Assembly (NCBI RefSeq): GCF_018885265.1
Contig: NZ_CP076538.1
Coordinates: 5,616,001-5,680,000, forward strand
Source: Amycolatopsis aidingensis
GTDB lineage: Bacteria; Actinomycetota; Actinomycetes; Mycobacteriales; Pseudonocardiaceae
DNA length: 64,000 bases
Reading direction: 5' to 3'
The notes under the pieces were generated by a model. It was not told the origin of the DNA. It made no database searches and was given only the letters and a program-made list of their open reading frames with translations. Positions 1-8,766 of the stretch are shown piece by piece. The first letter of the stretch is position 1, and every line of letters begins with the position of its first letter. The position numbers and the translations under genes are program-made.

Positions 1-51
1 GTGCTGCGCTCGGGGCGCGTCCCCGCCGTGCGCGGCTAGGCTGGCAGCCCC

Positions 52-1107
52 ATGGATCCCTCCACGCATACCTGGCCGGACCTGCTCACCCGGCTGATCG
101 GGGCCGCCGATCTCTCGGCGGAGGACACCCGCTGGGCGATGGACCAGATCATGTCCGGCGAGGCCACCCCCGCACAGATCGCGGGCTTCGCCGTGGCGCT
201 GCGGGCCAAGGGCGAGACCCCGGCCGAGATCGCCGGGATGGCCGAGGCCATGGTCGGGCACGCCCGGCGGCTCGAGGTGGCGGGCCGCGCGGTGGACATC
301 GTCGGCACCGGCGGGGACCGGTCCGGCTCGGTGAACATCTCCACCATGGCGGCGCTGGTCACGGCCGCGGCAGGCGCGCCGGTGGTGAAGCACGGCAACC
401 GGTCCGCCTCGTCCCGCTCCGGGGCCGCCGATGTGCTGGAGGCACTGGGGATCGCCTTCGACCTGCACCCGGCGGGAGTGGCCCGGTGCGTGGCCGAGCT
501 CGGCATCGGGTTCTGCTTCGCGCCGACCTTCCACCCGGCCTTCCGGCACACCGGCACCCCGCGCCGGGAGCTGGGCGTGCCGACCACGTTCAACCTGCTC
601 GGGCCGCTGACCAACCCGGCGCAGCCGAGTGCGGGCATGATCGGCTGTGCCTATCCGGACAAGACCAGGGTGCTGGCGGAGGTCTTCGCCCGCCGCGGTG
701 CCTCGGTGCTGGTGGTGCGCGGGGACGACGGCCTGGACGAGATCACCACCACGACCACGACCTCGGTATGGGTGGTCAGCGGTGGTGCGGTGCGTGCCGA
801 GACGGTCGATCCGGCCGAGCTGGACATCCCGCAGGCGCGGGCCGAGGACCTGCGCGGCGGGGACGCCGAGGCCAACGCCGAGGTCATCCGGGAGCTGGTG
901 GCAGGCAAGCCGGGGCCGGTGCGGGACGCCGTGCTGGTCAACGCCGCAGGCGGGCTGGCGGCATACGCCGGGCTTTCCGGGTCGCTGACCGAGAACCTGG
1001 CCGCGGGCATGCGCAGGGCCGCGGAGGCGATCGACTCCGGCGCCGCCGCGAGCCTGCTTACACGGTGGTCCGAGCGGTCAGCCGAGCTCGCTCGGCAGGA
1101 CGGCTGA
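52..1107 (+). CDS. trpD: Anthranilate phosphoribosyltransferase TrpD
   Basis: Transfers the phosphoribosyl group of PRPP to anthranilate in tryptophan synthesis; cytosolic. The protein has 351 residues, a normal length. The PRPP-binding motif GTGGD is at residues 85-89 and is followed by GSVNIS. The anthranilate-pocket motif [12 protein letters not shown] starts near residue 113, and GLDEITT lies near 226. No other trp gene is in view, as is usual for actinobacteria where trpD stands alone. ATG at 52 has no Shine-Dalgarno sequence but lies 9 nt after TAGGCT (37-42), so the mRNA is probably leaderless. The last 50 nt overlap the 3' end of the convergent DedA gene. Confidence 0.96.
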   Translation: MDPSTHTWPDLLTRLIGAADLSAEDTRWAMDQIMSGEATPAQIAGFAVALRAKGETPAEIAGMAEAMVGHARRLEVAGRAVDIVGTGGDRSGSVNISTMAALVTAAAGAPVVKHGNRSASSRSGAADVLEALGIAFDLHPAGVARCVAELGIGFCFAPTFHPAFRHTGTPRRELGVPTTFNLLGPLTNPAQPSAGMIGCAYPDKTRVLAEVFARRGASVLVVRGDDGLDEITTTTTTSVWVVSGGAVRAETVDPAELDIPQARAEDLRGGDAEANAEVIRELVAGKPGPVRDAVLVNAAGGLAAYAGLSGSLTENLAAGMRRAAEAIDSGAAASLLTRWSERSAELARQDG

Positions 1108-1756
1108 GCGGCACCGTCGGCTCCTGGCTCTCCTCGGTCTCGATGTCCTCCGCGGGTTTGCGCAGCACCCTGCTCACCACCACGGTGCTGATCACGATGC
1201 CACCGAGCACCAGCGCCGTGGTGAGCAGTCCCTGATCGAGCAGCTGCCCTGCCTGCCCGAGCACCGCGCCGACCGTGGTCCACAGCGCGGCCCACACCAT
1301 CGAGGACAGCGCGGCGAACCAGGTGAACCGGCGCAGTGGCATCCGCAGCACCCCGGCCAGCGCGGGCGCCAGGGTGTGCGCCACCGCCACGAACCGCGCG
1401 GTGACCAGTAGCCAGCCGCCGGAGCTGCGCACCAGCTGCTCGGCCTGCGCCCACCGGCGCGGGTCGGTCTTGCGGCCGATCCAGCCGCGCTGGAGTGCCG
1501 GTCCGACCCTGCGCCCGATCAGGTAACCGACCAGCTGCCCTGCCAGGCAACCGGCGGCGGCGACCAGGCCGGCCAGCGGGGACCAGGCCACGTGCAGCAC
1601 ACCGATGCACCCGGCCAGCAGCACTTCACCGGGAAGAAACACGCCGACCAACAGACTGGTCTCGAGGAAGGCCAATACGAAGACCGTCACCAGCACGGCC
1701 AGCGGCGGCAGCGCGCCCAGGTCGGGCATCAGGTCCTCGAACACGGCCTTCTCCAT
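1058..1756 (-). CDS. DedA family (SNARE-associated) membrane protein
   Basis: This is a 232-residue integral membrane protein of the DedA/VTT family. Members are linked to lipid-carrier recycling and membrane homeostasis. An early hydrophobic segment with [13 protein letters not shown] (residues 32-44) matches the family's re-entrant loop, and a second, [16 protein letters not shown], lies near residues 120-135 before the last helices. The C-terminus is a charged cytoplasmic tail ([10 protein letters not shown]). The gene lies downstream of the GlxA/AraC regulator gene in the same direction, but 150 bp away, so it may have its own promoter. Its 3' end overlaps trpD by 50 nt. A second DedA paralogue is at 43846-44529. 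The precise substrate cannot be read from the sequence. Confidence 0.85.
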   Translation of the reverse strand: MEKAVFEDLMPDLGALPPLAVLVTVFVLAFLETSLLVGVFLPGEVLLAGCIGVLHVAWSPLAGLVAAAGCLAGQLVGYLIGRRVGPALQRGWIGRKTDPRRWAQAEQLVRSSGGWLLVTARFVAVAHTLAPALAGVLRMPLRRFTWFAALSSMVWAALWTTVGAVLGQAGQLLDQGLLTTALVLGGIVISTVVVSRVLRKPAEDIETEESQEPTVPLSRPAERARLTARTTV

Positions 1757-1906
1757 TCAACTCGTGGCGCAGTAGCGGGCAGCCTGGGCTGCCTCACCAA
1801 CTGTGCCCCCTGCAACGAGCTGTGCGGATCAGGGAACACCCCCAGAATAACCCTGGGGCTAGCCCCCGGAACCCCCTTTTTCCGTCCAACGCGGCAGCCA
1901 GCGCGC
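1757..1906. other. Intergenic region with GC palindrome upstream of dedA
   Basis: These 150 bp separate the AraC-type regulator stop from the DedA start, both on the minus strand. They contain the perfect 12-bp palindrome GGGGCTAGCCCC near 1856-1867, next to a run of C then T (CCCCCTTTTT). This may be a terminator for the regulator gene or an operator for dedA. No coding signal is visible. Confidence 0.4.
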
Positions 1907-2896
1907 TCATTCCGTCAGCGGGGTGACCTGGGCGAACGCGCGGCGGTACGCGCTGGGGCTGGTGCCCCGCAAGCGGGTGAACTGGTGCCGCAGCGCCGCG
2001 GCCGAGGCGTACCCGCATGCCACCGCGATGTCCTCGACGGAAAGGGTGCCCGCTTCCAGCAGTGCCTGCGCCCGGTCCAGCCTGCGCTCGGTCAGCCACC
2101 GGTGCGGCGTGCTCCCGGTGGCCGCGGTGAACCGGCGCAGAAAGGTGCGTTCCCGCAGCCCGCAGCGGCGAGCCAGCTCGGCGACGGAAACCGGCTGGTC
2201 CAGCCGTCGCTCGATCCACTCGAGCACCTCGGCGATCATCGCGTCCTCCGGTGCGGACCCCTCCGGTACCGGGGCCTCGACGAACTGCGCCTGGCCCCCG
2301 GCCCGGTGCGGGGCGGCGACCATCCGCCTGGCCAGCGCGTTCGCCGCGGCCACCCCGCGCAGCCTGCGCACCAGGTGCAGGCACAGGTCCACGGCGGCCA
2401 CCGTTCCGGCGCTGGTCAGCACCCCGCCGTCGTCCACGTACAGCGCGCTGGGATCGACCTCGGCTGCCGGGAAGCGGGCGCGGAACTCACGCTCGTAGAC
2501 CCAGTGCACCGTGCATCGCCTGCCGTCCAGCAGGCCCGCGTAGCCCAGCGAGAACACCCCGGCGCAGAACCCGGCCACCCAGGCGCCCCGGTCGGCGGCC
2601 GCGCGTAGCACCTCCAGCACCGGCCGCGGCGGTTCCGCGCTGCGTGGCTCGCAGGTCGGCACCACCAGCAGGTCGGCCGAGTCGGCGAAGTCCAGCCCGG
2701 CCAGCCCGCCGAGGTCGAAACCGGACCAGCTGCGCACCGGCTCGCCGCCGGGGGAGCAGACCGCGAACTCCCAGCCGTCCATGCCGTCGGCGCTGCGGTC
2801 GGTGCCGAAGACCTCGCAAGCGACACCGAGCTCGAACGGGGACACCCTGTCGGCCACCACGACGGCCACCCGGTTGACCTGCATGCCGGCCAGCAT
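1907..2896 (-). CDS. GlxA-type transcriptional regulator (DJ-1/PfpI domain plus AraC HTH)
   Basis: A 329-residue regulator. Residues ~6-175 form a DJ-1/PfpI-like domain with the nucleophile-elbow-like stretch GFCAGVFSLGYAGLLDG. Residues ~220-325 form an AraC/XylS DNA-binding domain with two HTH units (SVAELARRCGLRERTFLRRF and the later DIAVACGYASAAALRHQF). The frame stays open far upstream, but that stretch runs antisense over the EamA gene, so I place the start at 2896 (MLAGMQV); ATG 2884 is an alternative. It is transcribed divergently from the EamA exporter gene with about 70 bp between them, so it probably controls that transporter. The ligand is unknown. Confidence 0.88.
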   Translation of the reverse strand: MLAGMQVNRVAVVVADRVSPFELGVACEVFGTDRSADGMDGWEFAVCSPGGEPVRSWSGFDLGGLAGLDFADSADLLVVPTCEPRSAEPPRPVLEVLRAAADRGAWVAGFCAGVFSLGYAGLLDGRRCTVHWVYEREFRARFPAAEVDPSALYVDDGGVLTSAGTVAAVDLCLHLVRRLRGVAAANALARRMVAAPHRAGGQAQFVEAPVPEGSAPEDAMIAEVLEWIERRLDQPVSVAELARRCGLRERTFLRRFTAATGSTPHRWLTERRLDRAQALLEAGTLSVEDIAVACGYASAAALRHQFTRLRGTSPSAYRRAFAQVTPLTE

Positions 2897-2945
2897 GTCA
2901 CAAGTTTTGCGACCGTTGTCAGGTCTGCCACTCGTGGGCCCGCCC

Positions 2946-2963
2946 GCCAGCGCCGAAGCTGGC
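2946..2963. promoter_or_regulatory. Inverted repeat before the EamA gene
   Basis: GCCAGC and GCTGGC form a perfect 6-bp inverted repeat with a 6-nt spacer, ending 3 nt before the EamA start codon. It lies between the divergent AraC-type regulator and transporter, so it could be an operator or a translation-blocking hairpin. This is inference only. Confidence 0.35.
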
Positions 2964-2966
2964 CGC

Positions 2967-3917
2967 ATGACAACCACGACGGAACCGATAACCCCCACCG
3001 CACCCCGGGACACCGGCGCGCTCGCGCGGTGGAGCGCGGCGATGGCCCTTTCCGGCACGATCGGCGCGGTCGTACTGGAAAGCGGGGCGCAGGCACCCGC
3101 GGTCGCCTTCGCCCGGTGCCTGGTCGGCGGGCTGCTGCTGGTGCTGTGGTGCGCGGCGCGAGGCTGGCTGCGGCCATCGGCGCTGCGGATCGGCCGGGCC
3201 GACCTCGGGCTGGCCGTGCTCGGCGGGGTGCTGCTGGTGGGCAACTGGGTGCTGCTGTTCGCCTCCTACGCGCTGTCCTCGATCTCGGTGAGCACGGTGG
3301 TGTACCACACCCAACCGCTGCTGCTGGTAGGCCTGGCCGCACTGCTGCTCGGCGAGCGGGTGACCGGCAGCCACCTGGTGCGCGCGGTGATCGCGTTCGG
3401 CGGGGTGGCGCTGATCTCGCTGGGGGCGCACGGCAGCGGCGGGCAGCCGGCCGGGCTCGGTGGGATCGCGCTGGCGCTGGCGGCGGCCACGCTGTACGCC
3501 GGTGCCTCGTTGATCGCCAAGCGGCTTTCGCATCTGCGGCCACACCTGCTGGCCGCGATCCAGTGCACGGTGGGCTCGGTGCTGCTGGCTCCCGCGCTGC
3601 TGGTGGCGCCACTACCCGCCGATCCGGGCGGGCTGGCCTGGCTGGTGCTGCTCGGCACGGTGCACACCGCGCTGCTGTACGTGCTGATGTACGGCAGTAT
3701 CGGGCGGCTGCCCACCGGAACGGTGGCGCTGATCTCCTACCTGTATCCGGTGGTCGCGGTGCTGGTGGACATGCTGGGGTACGGCCACCGGCTCACCCTC
3801 GCCGAGGGCATCGGCATGGCTGCGGTACTCGCCGCCGCGCTCACTCCTCGTTCGGGCCGGTGTGGTACTCGAACACCAGGCCGCCGATGGCGATCAGCAG
3901 CGCGACGATCGCCATGA
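2967..3917 (+). CDS. EamA/DMT family transporter (RhaT/RarD-like exporter)
   Basis: A 316-residue membrane protein of the drug/metabolite transporter superfamily, with two EamA repeats of about five helices each. The first ends near HTQPLLLVGLAALLLGERV and the second near GTVALISYLYPVVAVLVDML, both typical EamA half-ends. It probably exports a small metabolite. ATG at 2967 starts the hydrophilic N-terminal leader (MTTTTEPITPT). The gene is divergent from the GlxA-type regulator. The C-terminus is odd: after the last helix (GMAAVLAAAL) the frame continues for about 25 Arg-rich residues that lie antisense to the 3' end of ctaF, a 77-nt convergent overlap. The original stop codon may have been lost. 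Confidence 0.85.
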   Translation: MTTTTEPITPTAPRDTGALARWSAAMALSGTIGAVVLESGAQAPAVAFARCLVGGLLLVLWCAARGWLRPSALRIGRADLGLAVLGGVLLVGNWVLLFASYALSSISVSTVVYHTQPLLLVGLAALLLGERVTGSHLVRAVIAFGGVALISLGAHGSGGQPAGLGGIALALAAATLYAGASLIAKRLSHLRPHLLAAIQCTVGSVLLAPALLVAPLPADPGGLAWLVLLGTVHTALLYVLMYGSIGRLPTGTVALISYLYPVVAVLVDMLGYGHRLTLAEGIGMAAVLAAALTPRSGRCGTRTPGRRWRSAARRSP

Positions 3918-4260
3918 TCAGCATCCAGATGTGGAAGAAGGCGAGCGCGATACCACCGAACGCGGCGGCAGCGGCCAGCGCGATCGGCCAGTAGCTGCCG
4001 GGGCTGAAGAAGCCGAGCTCACCGGCGCCGTCGCTGACCTCGGCGTCCTCGTTGTCCTCCGGCCGGGTCTCGATCCGGCGGGCCACGAACCGGAAGTAGC
4101 TGCCTGCCAGCAGCGCCAGCCCGCCGGTGAGGATCAGCGCGACCGTGCCGACCGGTTCCACGCCGTCCTCGGTCATGTAGGCGGTCAGGACGGCGTAGAT
4201 GACCGCGACGAGAAAGGCAAAGACCGTGACGATTTCGAAGACCCGGGCTTCGACCTTCAT
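3841..4260 (-). CDS. ctaF: Cytochrome c oxidase subunit IV (actinobacterial CtaF)
   Basis: A 139-residue actinobacterial subunit IV of the aa3 cytochrome c oxidase, part of the bcc-aa3 supercomplex in the cytoplasmic membrane. Four hydrophobic segments are visible: residues ~8-29, ~38-58, ~93-110 and ~112-130. A charged loop (ETRPEDNEDAEVSDG) separates the pairs, and the conserved FFSPGSYWP motif precedes segment three. It follows ctaC by 57 nt in the same direction and is probably co-transcribed with it. The same ctaC-ctaF order is known in mycobacteria. The ctaE-qcrCAB genes that usually lie near are not in this window. Confidence 0.93.
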   Translation of the reverse strand: MKVEARVFEIVTVFAFLVAVIYAVLTAYMTEDGVEPVGTVALILTGGLALLAGSYFRFVARRIETRPEDNEDAEVSDGAGELGFFSPGSYWPIALAAAAAFGGIALAFFHIWMLIMAIVALLIAIGGLVFEYHTGPNEE

Positions 4261-4317
4261 GGACGTGTCCTTACTACTCTTGCTGAGGCCTTGTGGTCGG
4301 TGCGTGGCGGCCGCGCG

Positions 4318-5277
4318 TCAGCCGGATGCGGTCCGCGCGGTGCGGTCGGTGTCGAACGGCTGGGTGGTGGTCGCCAGCGGGGCGCACACCTCACCGCAGC
4401 CCTCCGCCTGCATCGCGGACAACGCCTCGGCAGCCGTGGCCGGCCGCCCCGTGTTCGGGTTGATCTGGCCACGCAGCTCGAGGTAGCGGTCGAACTTGTC
4501 CGGGGACAGGGCCCGCACCTCGAAGTTCATCACCGAGTGGTAGGTCCCGCACAGCTCGGCGCAGCGGCCGACGAAGGCGCCCTCCCTGTCGATGGTGTTC
4601 TGGAAGGAGTTGTCCTGGTTGTTCTTCTCCGGGTGCGGCATCACGTCGCGCTTGAAGTTGAACTCCGGCACCCAGAACGAGTGGATCACGTCGGTGGAGA
4701 CCAGGTCGTACTGGATGACCTGGTTGGTCGGCAGCACCAGCAGCGGGATCTCGGTGGAGCTGCCGACCGTGCGGATCGGCTCGCCCTCGCCGTTGTCCGT
4801 GCCCGGGTAGCGGAACTCCCAGTTCCACTGGAAGGCGACCACGTCCACCGTGACGTCCGGGTCCTCGTCCTTGTCCAGCACGCTGTTCTCGGTGGTGGCG
4901 GTGAAGAAGAACAGCACGCAGACCATGATCACCGGCACGACGACGCAGAAGAGCTCCAGCGGCATGTTGTACTGGAACTGCCTTGGCAGGCCCTCGTCGG
5001 TCTTCTTCTTCCGGTGGAAGGCAATGGTCCAGAAGATCAGGCCCCAGACGATCACGCCCACGACGAGCGCGGCGACCACCGACCAGGTCCACAGCTGGCG
5101 CATCTGCTCGGCCTGCGGGGTGACCGCCTCCGGCCAGCCGAACCGCAGGATCTCGTCACCGGAACAACCGGTCACCGTGGCAGCGACCAGCCCGGCGAGC
5201 GCAGCGACCTTCCCGGCCCTAGCCGGTCGTGTGGCCCTGGCGTGCTCCGCAACGCGCATCGCGCCGTGCCGTTTCAC
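4318..5277 (-). CDS. ctaC: Cytochrome c oxidase subunit II CtaC (lipoprotein, CuA)
   Basis: A 319-residue subunit II of the aa3 oxidase; its CuA centre accepts electrons from the bcc complex. A lipobox VTGC puts the lipidated Cys at 38. Two membrane helices follow (~62-82 and ~103-126), then the extracytoplasmic cupredoxin domain. CuA ligands visible are the His in DVIHSFWVP and C239, E241, C243, H247 and M250 in CAELCGTYHSVM. Unusual: the C-terminal tail carries an extra Cys pair (GCGEVC, residues 294 and 298). GTG at 5277 is preceded by AAGGAGG with a short spacer; the promoter -10 TAGGCT is on the minus strand at 5316-5311. The gene is divergent from asnB and precedes ctaF. Confidence 0.96.
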   Translation of the reverse strand: MKRHGAMRVAEHARATRPARAGKVAALAGLVAATVTGCSGDEILRFGWPEAVTPQAEQMRQLWTWSVVAALVVGVIVWGLIFWTIAFHRKKKTDEGLPRQFQYNMPLELFCVVVPVIMVCVLFFFTATTENSVLDKDEDPDVTVDVVAFQWNWEFRYPGTDNGEGEPIRTVGSSTEIPLLVLPTNQVIQYDLVSTDVIHSFWVPEFNFKRDVMPHPEKNNQDNSFQNTIDREGAFVGRCAELCGTYHSVMNFEVRALSPDKFDRYLELRGQINPNTGRPATAAEALSAMQAEGCGEVCAPLATTTQPFDTDRTARTASG

Positions 5278-5445
5278 CCAGCCTCCTTGCCCGATCTTTC
5301 TGACAGGCGGAGCCTAGCCGAATTGCCCCGCCGCGCAGGACAAGGGGTGAGTGTGAGCGTTACTACCCGGCGCGGCGGCGTGTCGGCGGACCGGCATACT
5401 TGGCCACTCGGAGATCCGGTGACGACCTGAGGTGTGTGACGAGGC

Positions 5446-7380
5446 GTGTGCGGCCTGCTTGGACTGGTCTGTGCCAGCGAAGACGATGCGGTGAAGGCCC
5501 GGGACGCGGTCGGCGCGGCGCTGCGCTGCCAGCGGCACCGTGGCCCGGACGAGACCGACACCTGGGCGGATGCCGAGGTGGTCTACGGCTTCAACCGGCT
5601 CGCCTTCATCGACGTCGAGCATTCGCACCAGCCGCTGACCTGGGGCCCGCCGGAGTCGCCCCGCCGGTACACGATCAACTTCAATGGTGAGATCTACAAC
5701 TTCCAGCAGCTGCGCGCGGAGCTGGCGGCGGAGTACGGCACCGAGTTCACCACCGAGGGGGACGCGGAGACCATTGTCGCTGCCTACCACCATCTCGGCC
5801 GCGCCGCGGTGGCCAGGCTGCGCGGGATGTTCGCCTTCCTGATCTGGGACGCGCGGGAGAAGGTGGTCTTCGGCGCCCGCGATCCCTTCGGCATCAAGCC
5901 GCTGTTCTACTCCCATGGCCCCGGCGGGGTGGCCTTCTCCAGCGAGAAGAAGAGCCTGCTGGAGCTGTCCGAGGTACTCGGCGTGCCGCAGCAGCTGGAC
6001 CGGACCGCGTTGCAGCACTACCTGGCCCTGCAGTACGTGCCGGAGCCGGAGTCCCTGCACAGCGGGATCCGCAGGATCCAGTCCGGCACCTCGTTCACCG
6101 TCTCCCCCGGCGGTGAGCTGGCCACCGAGCGGTACTTCGTCCCGGAGTTCGACACCCGGCCGGTCGCCGGGGCCGGGGAGGCGGCCGAGTTGCATCACCG
6201 GATCGCGGACGTGATGCGGGACTCGGTGGCCAAGCACATGATCGCCGACCCGGACGTGACCGTGGGCGCGTTCCTTTCCGGCGGCATCGACTCCACGGCG
6301 ATCGCCGCGCTGGCCAAGGAGCAGAACCCGAACCTGATCACCTTCACCACCGGGTTCGAGCGCGAGGGCTACTCCGAGGTGGACGTGGCCGCGGAGTCGG
6401 CGGCCGCGATCGGCGTCAAGCACGTGGTGCGCACGGTGTCCGCCGAGGAGATGATGGAGAGCCTGCCGCTGATCGTCTGGTACCTGGACGACCCGGTGGC
6501 CGACCCGGCGCTGGTCCCGCTGTGGTTCATCGCCCGCGAGGCGCGCAAGCACGTGAAGGCGGTGCTGTCCGGCGAGGGCTCGGACGAGCTGTTCGGCGGG
6601 TACACGATCTACCGCGAGCCGCTGTCGCTGGCCCCGTTCGAGAAGATTCCCGGCGGGGTGCGCAGGCTGCTGGGCAAGGTGTCCGCCAAGATCCCGGAGG
6701 GCACCAGGGGCAAGGACCTGCTGCGCCGCGGCTCGCTGCCGCTGGAGGAGCGCTACTACGGCAACGCCCGGATCTTCCGGGACGACCAGCTGCGCGGGGT
6801 GCTGCGCACCTTCACCGAGGGCGTGGGGCACCAGGACGTCACCGGGCCCTGGTACCGGGCCTCGGCGGGCTGGGACCCGGTGTCCCGGATGCAGCATGTG
6901 GACCTGTTCACCTGGCTGCGCGGGGACATCCTGGTCAAGGCGGACAAGATGACCATGGCCAACTCGCTGGAGCTGCGGGTGCCCTTCCTGGACCCGGAGG
7001 TCTTCCGGGTGGCCGCGAGCATCCCGCTGGATCAGAAGATCACCAGGGAGACCACGAAGTACGCGCTGCGGCGCGCGCTGGACGGCATCGTGCCCGCGCA
7101 CGTGCTGAACCGGCGCAAGCTCGGTTTCCCGGTGCCGATCCGGCTGTGGCTGCGGGACGAGATGTACGACTGGGCCCGCGGCATCATCTCCGACTCCCGC
7201 ACCGAGGACCTGCTGGACAAGCAGGCCGTGCTGCGGCTGCTGGACGAGCACAAGGCAGGCACCCTGGACCACAGCAGGCGGCTGTGGGCGCTGCTGGTGT
7301 TCATGCTGTGGCACGGCATCTTCGTGGAGCACCGGATCAAGCCGGAGATCCCGGAACCGCAGTACCCCGTGCACGTCTGA
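5446..7380 (+). CDS. asnB: Asparagine synthase (glutamine-hydrolysing) AsnB
   Basis: Makes asparagine from aspartate, ATP and glutamine. The protein has 644 residues, close to actinobacterial AsnB. The GTG at 5446 is fixed by the catalytic N-terminal Cys2 (MCGLLGLV), which must follow the initiator Met. The glutaminase domain covers residues 2-~210 (with RCQRHRGPDETD and NGEIYNF). The synthetase domain carries the ATP pyrophosphatase loop SGGIDS at 278-283 and GEGSDELFGGY near 376. It is divergent from ctaC, as in M. tuberculosis (Rv2200c/Rv2201). An 81-bp palindromic element begins 10 bp after the stop. Confidence 0.96.
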   Translation: MCGLLGLVCASEDDAVKARDAVGAALRCQRHRGPDETDTWADAEVVYGFNRLAFIDVEHSHQPLTWGPPESPRRYTINFNGEIYNFQQLRAELAAEYGTEFTTEGDAETIVAAYHHLGRAAVARLRGMFAFLIWDAREKVVFGARDPFGIKPLFYSHGPGGVAFSSEKKSLLELSEVLGVPQQLDRTALQHYLALQYVPEPESLHSGIRRIQSGTSFTVSPGGELATERYFVPEFDTRPVAGAGEAAELHHRIADVMRDSVAKHMIADPDVTVGAFLSGGIDSTAIAALAKEQNPNLITFTTGFEREGYSEVDVAAESAAAIGVKHVVRTVSAEEMMESLPLIVWYLDDPVADPALVPLWFIAREARKHVKAVLSGEGSDELFGGYTIYREPLSLAPFEKIPGGVRRLLGKVSAKIPEGTRGKDLLRRGSLPLEERYYGNARIFRDDQLRGVLRTFTEGVGHQDVTGPWYRASAGWDPVSRMQHVDLFTWLRGDILVKADKMTMANSLELRVPFLDPEVFRVAASIPLDQKITRETTKYALRRALDGIVPAHVLNRRKLGFPVPIRLWLRDEMYDWARGIISDSRTEDLLDKQAVLRLLDEHKAGTLDHSRRLWALLVFMLWHGIFVEHRIKPEIPEPQYPVHV

Positions 7381-7390
7381 CCCGCCAAAG

Positions 7391-7471
7391 CCCTGAACGT
7401 GGCGTTCGAGACGCTCAGCGTCGCGAACGGCACATTTGGGACGTTGAACGTCCGGAAAGCCACGTTCAGGG
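7391..7471. repeat. 81-bp palindromic intergenic element, copy 1
   Basis: The outer arms CCCTGAACGTGGC and GCCACGTTCAGGG are a perfect 13-bp inverted repeat. Inside lie two smaller hairpins, GACGC/GCGTC and GACGTT/AACGTC, so the whole can fold as a cloverleaf. An ungapped, similar copy is at 24590-24669. Both sit between convergent genes. The right end (CCCTGA on the minus strand) supplies the stop codon of the XRE-cupin gene. It probably acts as a bidirectional terminator or is a miniature mobile element; no transposase is present. Confidence 0.8.
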
Positions 7472-8062
7472 TGCTTGCGGGGCCTTCGGGGCGGCGCGGA
7501 TGTGTGCGCGTTCCCCCTGCCTTCCGATCAGGCTGAGGTACTCGACCGGGCCTGCGCTGGTGGCACCGAACCAGTGCGGGGTGCGCGTGTCGAACTCGGC
7601 GGCTTCCCCCGGTTTGAGCAGGAGGTCGTGCTCGCCGAGGACCAGCCGCAGCGTGCCGTTGAGCACGTAGACCCAGTCATACCCCTCGTGGGTGCGCAGG
7701 TCGGGCTCGGCGCCGTCGTCCCCGCTCGGCAGGACGAACTTGTAGGCCTGGATGCCTCCCGGCCTGCGGGTCAGCGGCAGGATGGTGGATCCGTCGGCGC
7801 AGGTGATCGGGCGCAGGTTGACCCGCGGGTTGCCGGTGGGCGGTGCGTCGACGAGTTCGTCCAGGGTCGCCCCGTAGGCGCGGGCCAGCGGCAGCAGCTG
7901 CTCGAGCGTCGGCAGGCGCAGGCCGGCCTCGAGCCGGGAGAGCGTGCTGGTGGAGATGCCCGTCTCGGTGGCGAGATCGGCCAGGGTGATGTCCCGGCGT
8001 TGGCGTAGCTGCTTCAGTCTCGGCCCGACGGCATCGAGGGTGCGGTCCGTCGCCTCGTCCAT
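7466..8062 (-). CDS. XRE-family regulator with C-terminal cupin domain
   Basis: A 198-residue transcription factor. Residues ~14-68 are an XRE/Cro HTH (LKQLRQRRDITLADLATETG, then ISTSTLSRLEAGLRLP). Residues ~115-185 are a small cupin (YDWVYVLNGTLRLVLGEHDLLLKPGEAAEFDTRTPHWF) that probably binds a small ligand or metal. This two-domain layout is common in regulators of detoxification or amino-acid genes. The ATG at 8062 gives the standard N-terminus. The gene is divergent from a methyltransferase gene, with inverted repeats containing TTGCC/GGCAA between them that may be its operator. The stop codon lies inside the end of the palindromic element. Confidence 0.9.
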   Translation of the reverse strand: MDEATDRTLDAVGPRLKQLRQRRDITLADLATETGISTSTLSRLEAGLRLPTLEQLLPLARAYGATLDELVDAPPTGNPRVNLRPITCADGSTILPLTRRPGGIQAYKFVLPSGDDGAEPDLRTHEGYDWVYVLNGTLRLVLGEHDLLLKPGEAAEFDTRTPHWFGATSAGPVEYLSLIGRQGERAHIRAAPKAPQAP

Positions 8063-8071
8063 GCCTCCATT

Positions 8072-8097
8072 TTGCCATTCGGCAACAGTCTTTGCCG
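8072..8097. promoter_or_regulatory. Candidate operator for the XRE-cupin regulator
   Basis: Two overlapping inverted repeats share one half-site: TTGCC-N4-GGCAA at 8072-8085 and CGGCAA-N6-TTGCCG at 8080-8097. They lie in the 65-bp gap between the divergent regulator and methyltransferase start codons, where an autoregulatory site for an XRE dimer would be expected. Binding by this protein is inferred. Confidence 0.5.
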
Positions 8098-8127
8098 TTT
8101 GGTCCGCGCGCTTGTCACGATCACGCC

Positions 8128-8766
8128 ATGGCGCATGCATTCGACAGGGAGTACTGGGAGCAGCACTGGCAACAGGGCGGCTCCGGCGGCAACCCACCGA
8201 ACCCGTACCTGGCGCGGGAGACCGCCGAACTGGTACCGGGCACGGCACTGGACGCGGGATGCGGGGCCGGCGCCGAGGCGATCTGGCTCGCCGCGCACGG
8301 GTGGCAGGTGACCGCGGCCGACATCTCCGCCGCGGCGCTCGCCCGTGCCGCCGAGCAGGCACGGGCCGCCGGAGCATCCGAACGGCTGCGGTGGGTCGAG
8401 GCGGATGTGAGCCGCTGGCAGCCGGGCAGGCGGTTCGACCTGGTCACGACCCACTACGCCCATCCGGCGATGCCGCAGCTGGAGTTCTACGACCGGATCG
8501 CGGGATGGGTGGCGCCCGGTGGCACCCTGCTGATCGTCGGCCACCTGCACACCCACGGCTCCGGGAACCATCCGCCCGCGGAGGCCTCGGTCACCGCCGC
8601 GGCCATCACGGCACGTCTGGACGAGCCGGCCTGGCAGGTCGCCACCGCCGAGGAGTGCCACCGCACCCGCACCGGGCATGGGGGCGAGCAGCTCCCCCTG
8701 CACGACGTCGTCGTGCGCGCCACCCGGCGCCGCGAAACGCGCAAAGCCGCGGAGGAGAGAGTATGA
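8128..8766 (+). CDS. Class I SAM-dependent methyltransferase
   Basis: A 212-residue methyltransferase with a Rossmann fold. SAM motif I is ALDAGCGAGAEAIWLA (near residues 40-55), followed by the acidic residue of motif II (VTAADIS) and WVEADVSRW. The N-terminus FDREYWEQHWQQGG is typical of small methyltransferases such as the thiopurine/tellurite type; the substrate is unknown. The ATG at 8128 is chosen because upstream codons overlap the operator region. It ends in ATGA at 8763-8766. The last codons (RKAAEER) come from a 23-bp sequence that is repeated 169 bp downstream. Confidence 0.85.
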   Translation: MAHAFDREYWEQHWQQGGSGGNPPNPYLARETAELVPGTALDAGCGAGAEAIWLAAHGWQVTAADISAAALARAAEQARAAGASERLRWVEADVSRWQPGRRFDLVTTHYAHPAMPQLEFYDRIAGWVAPGGTLLIVGHLHTHGSGNHPPAEASVTAAAITARLDEPAWQVATAEECHRTRTGHGGEQLPLHDVVVRATRRRETRKAAEERV

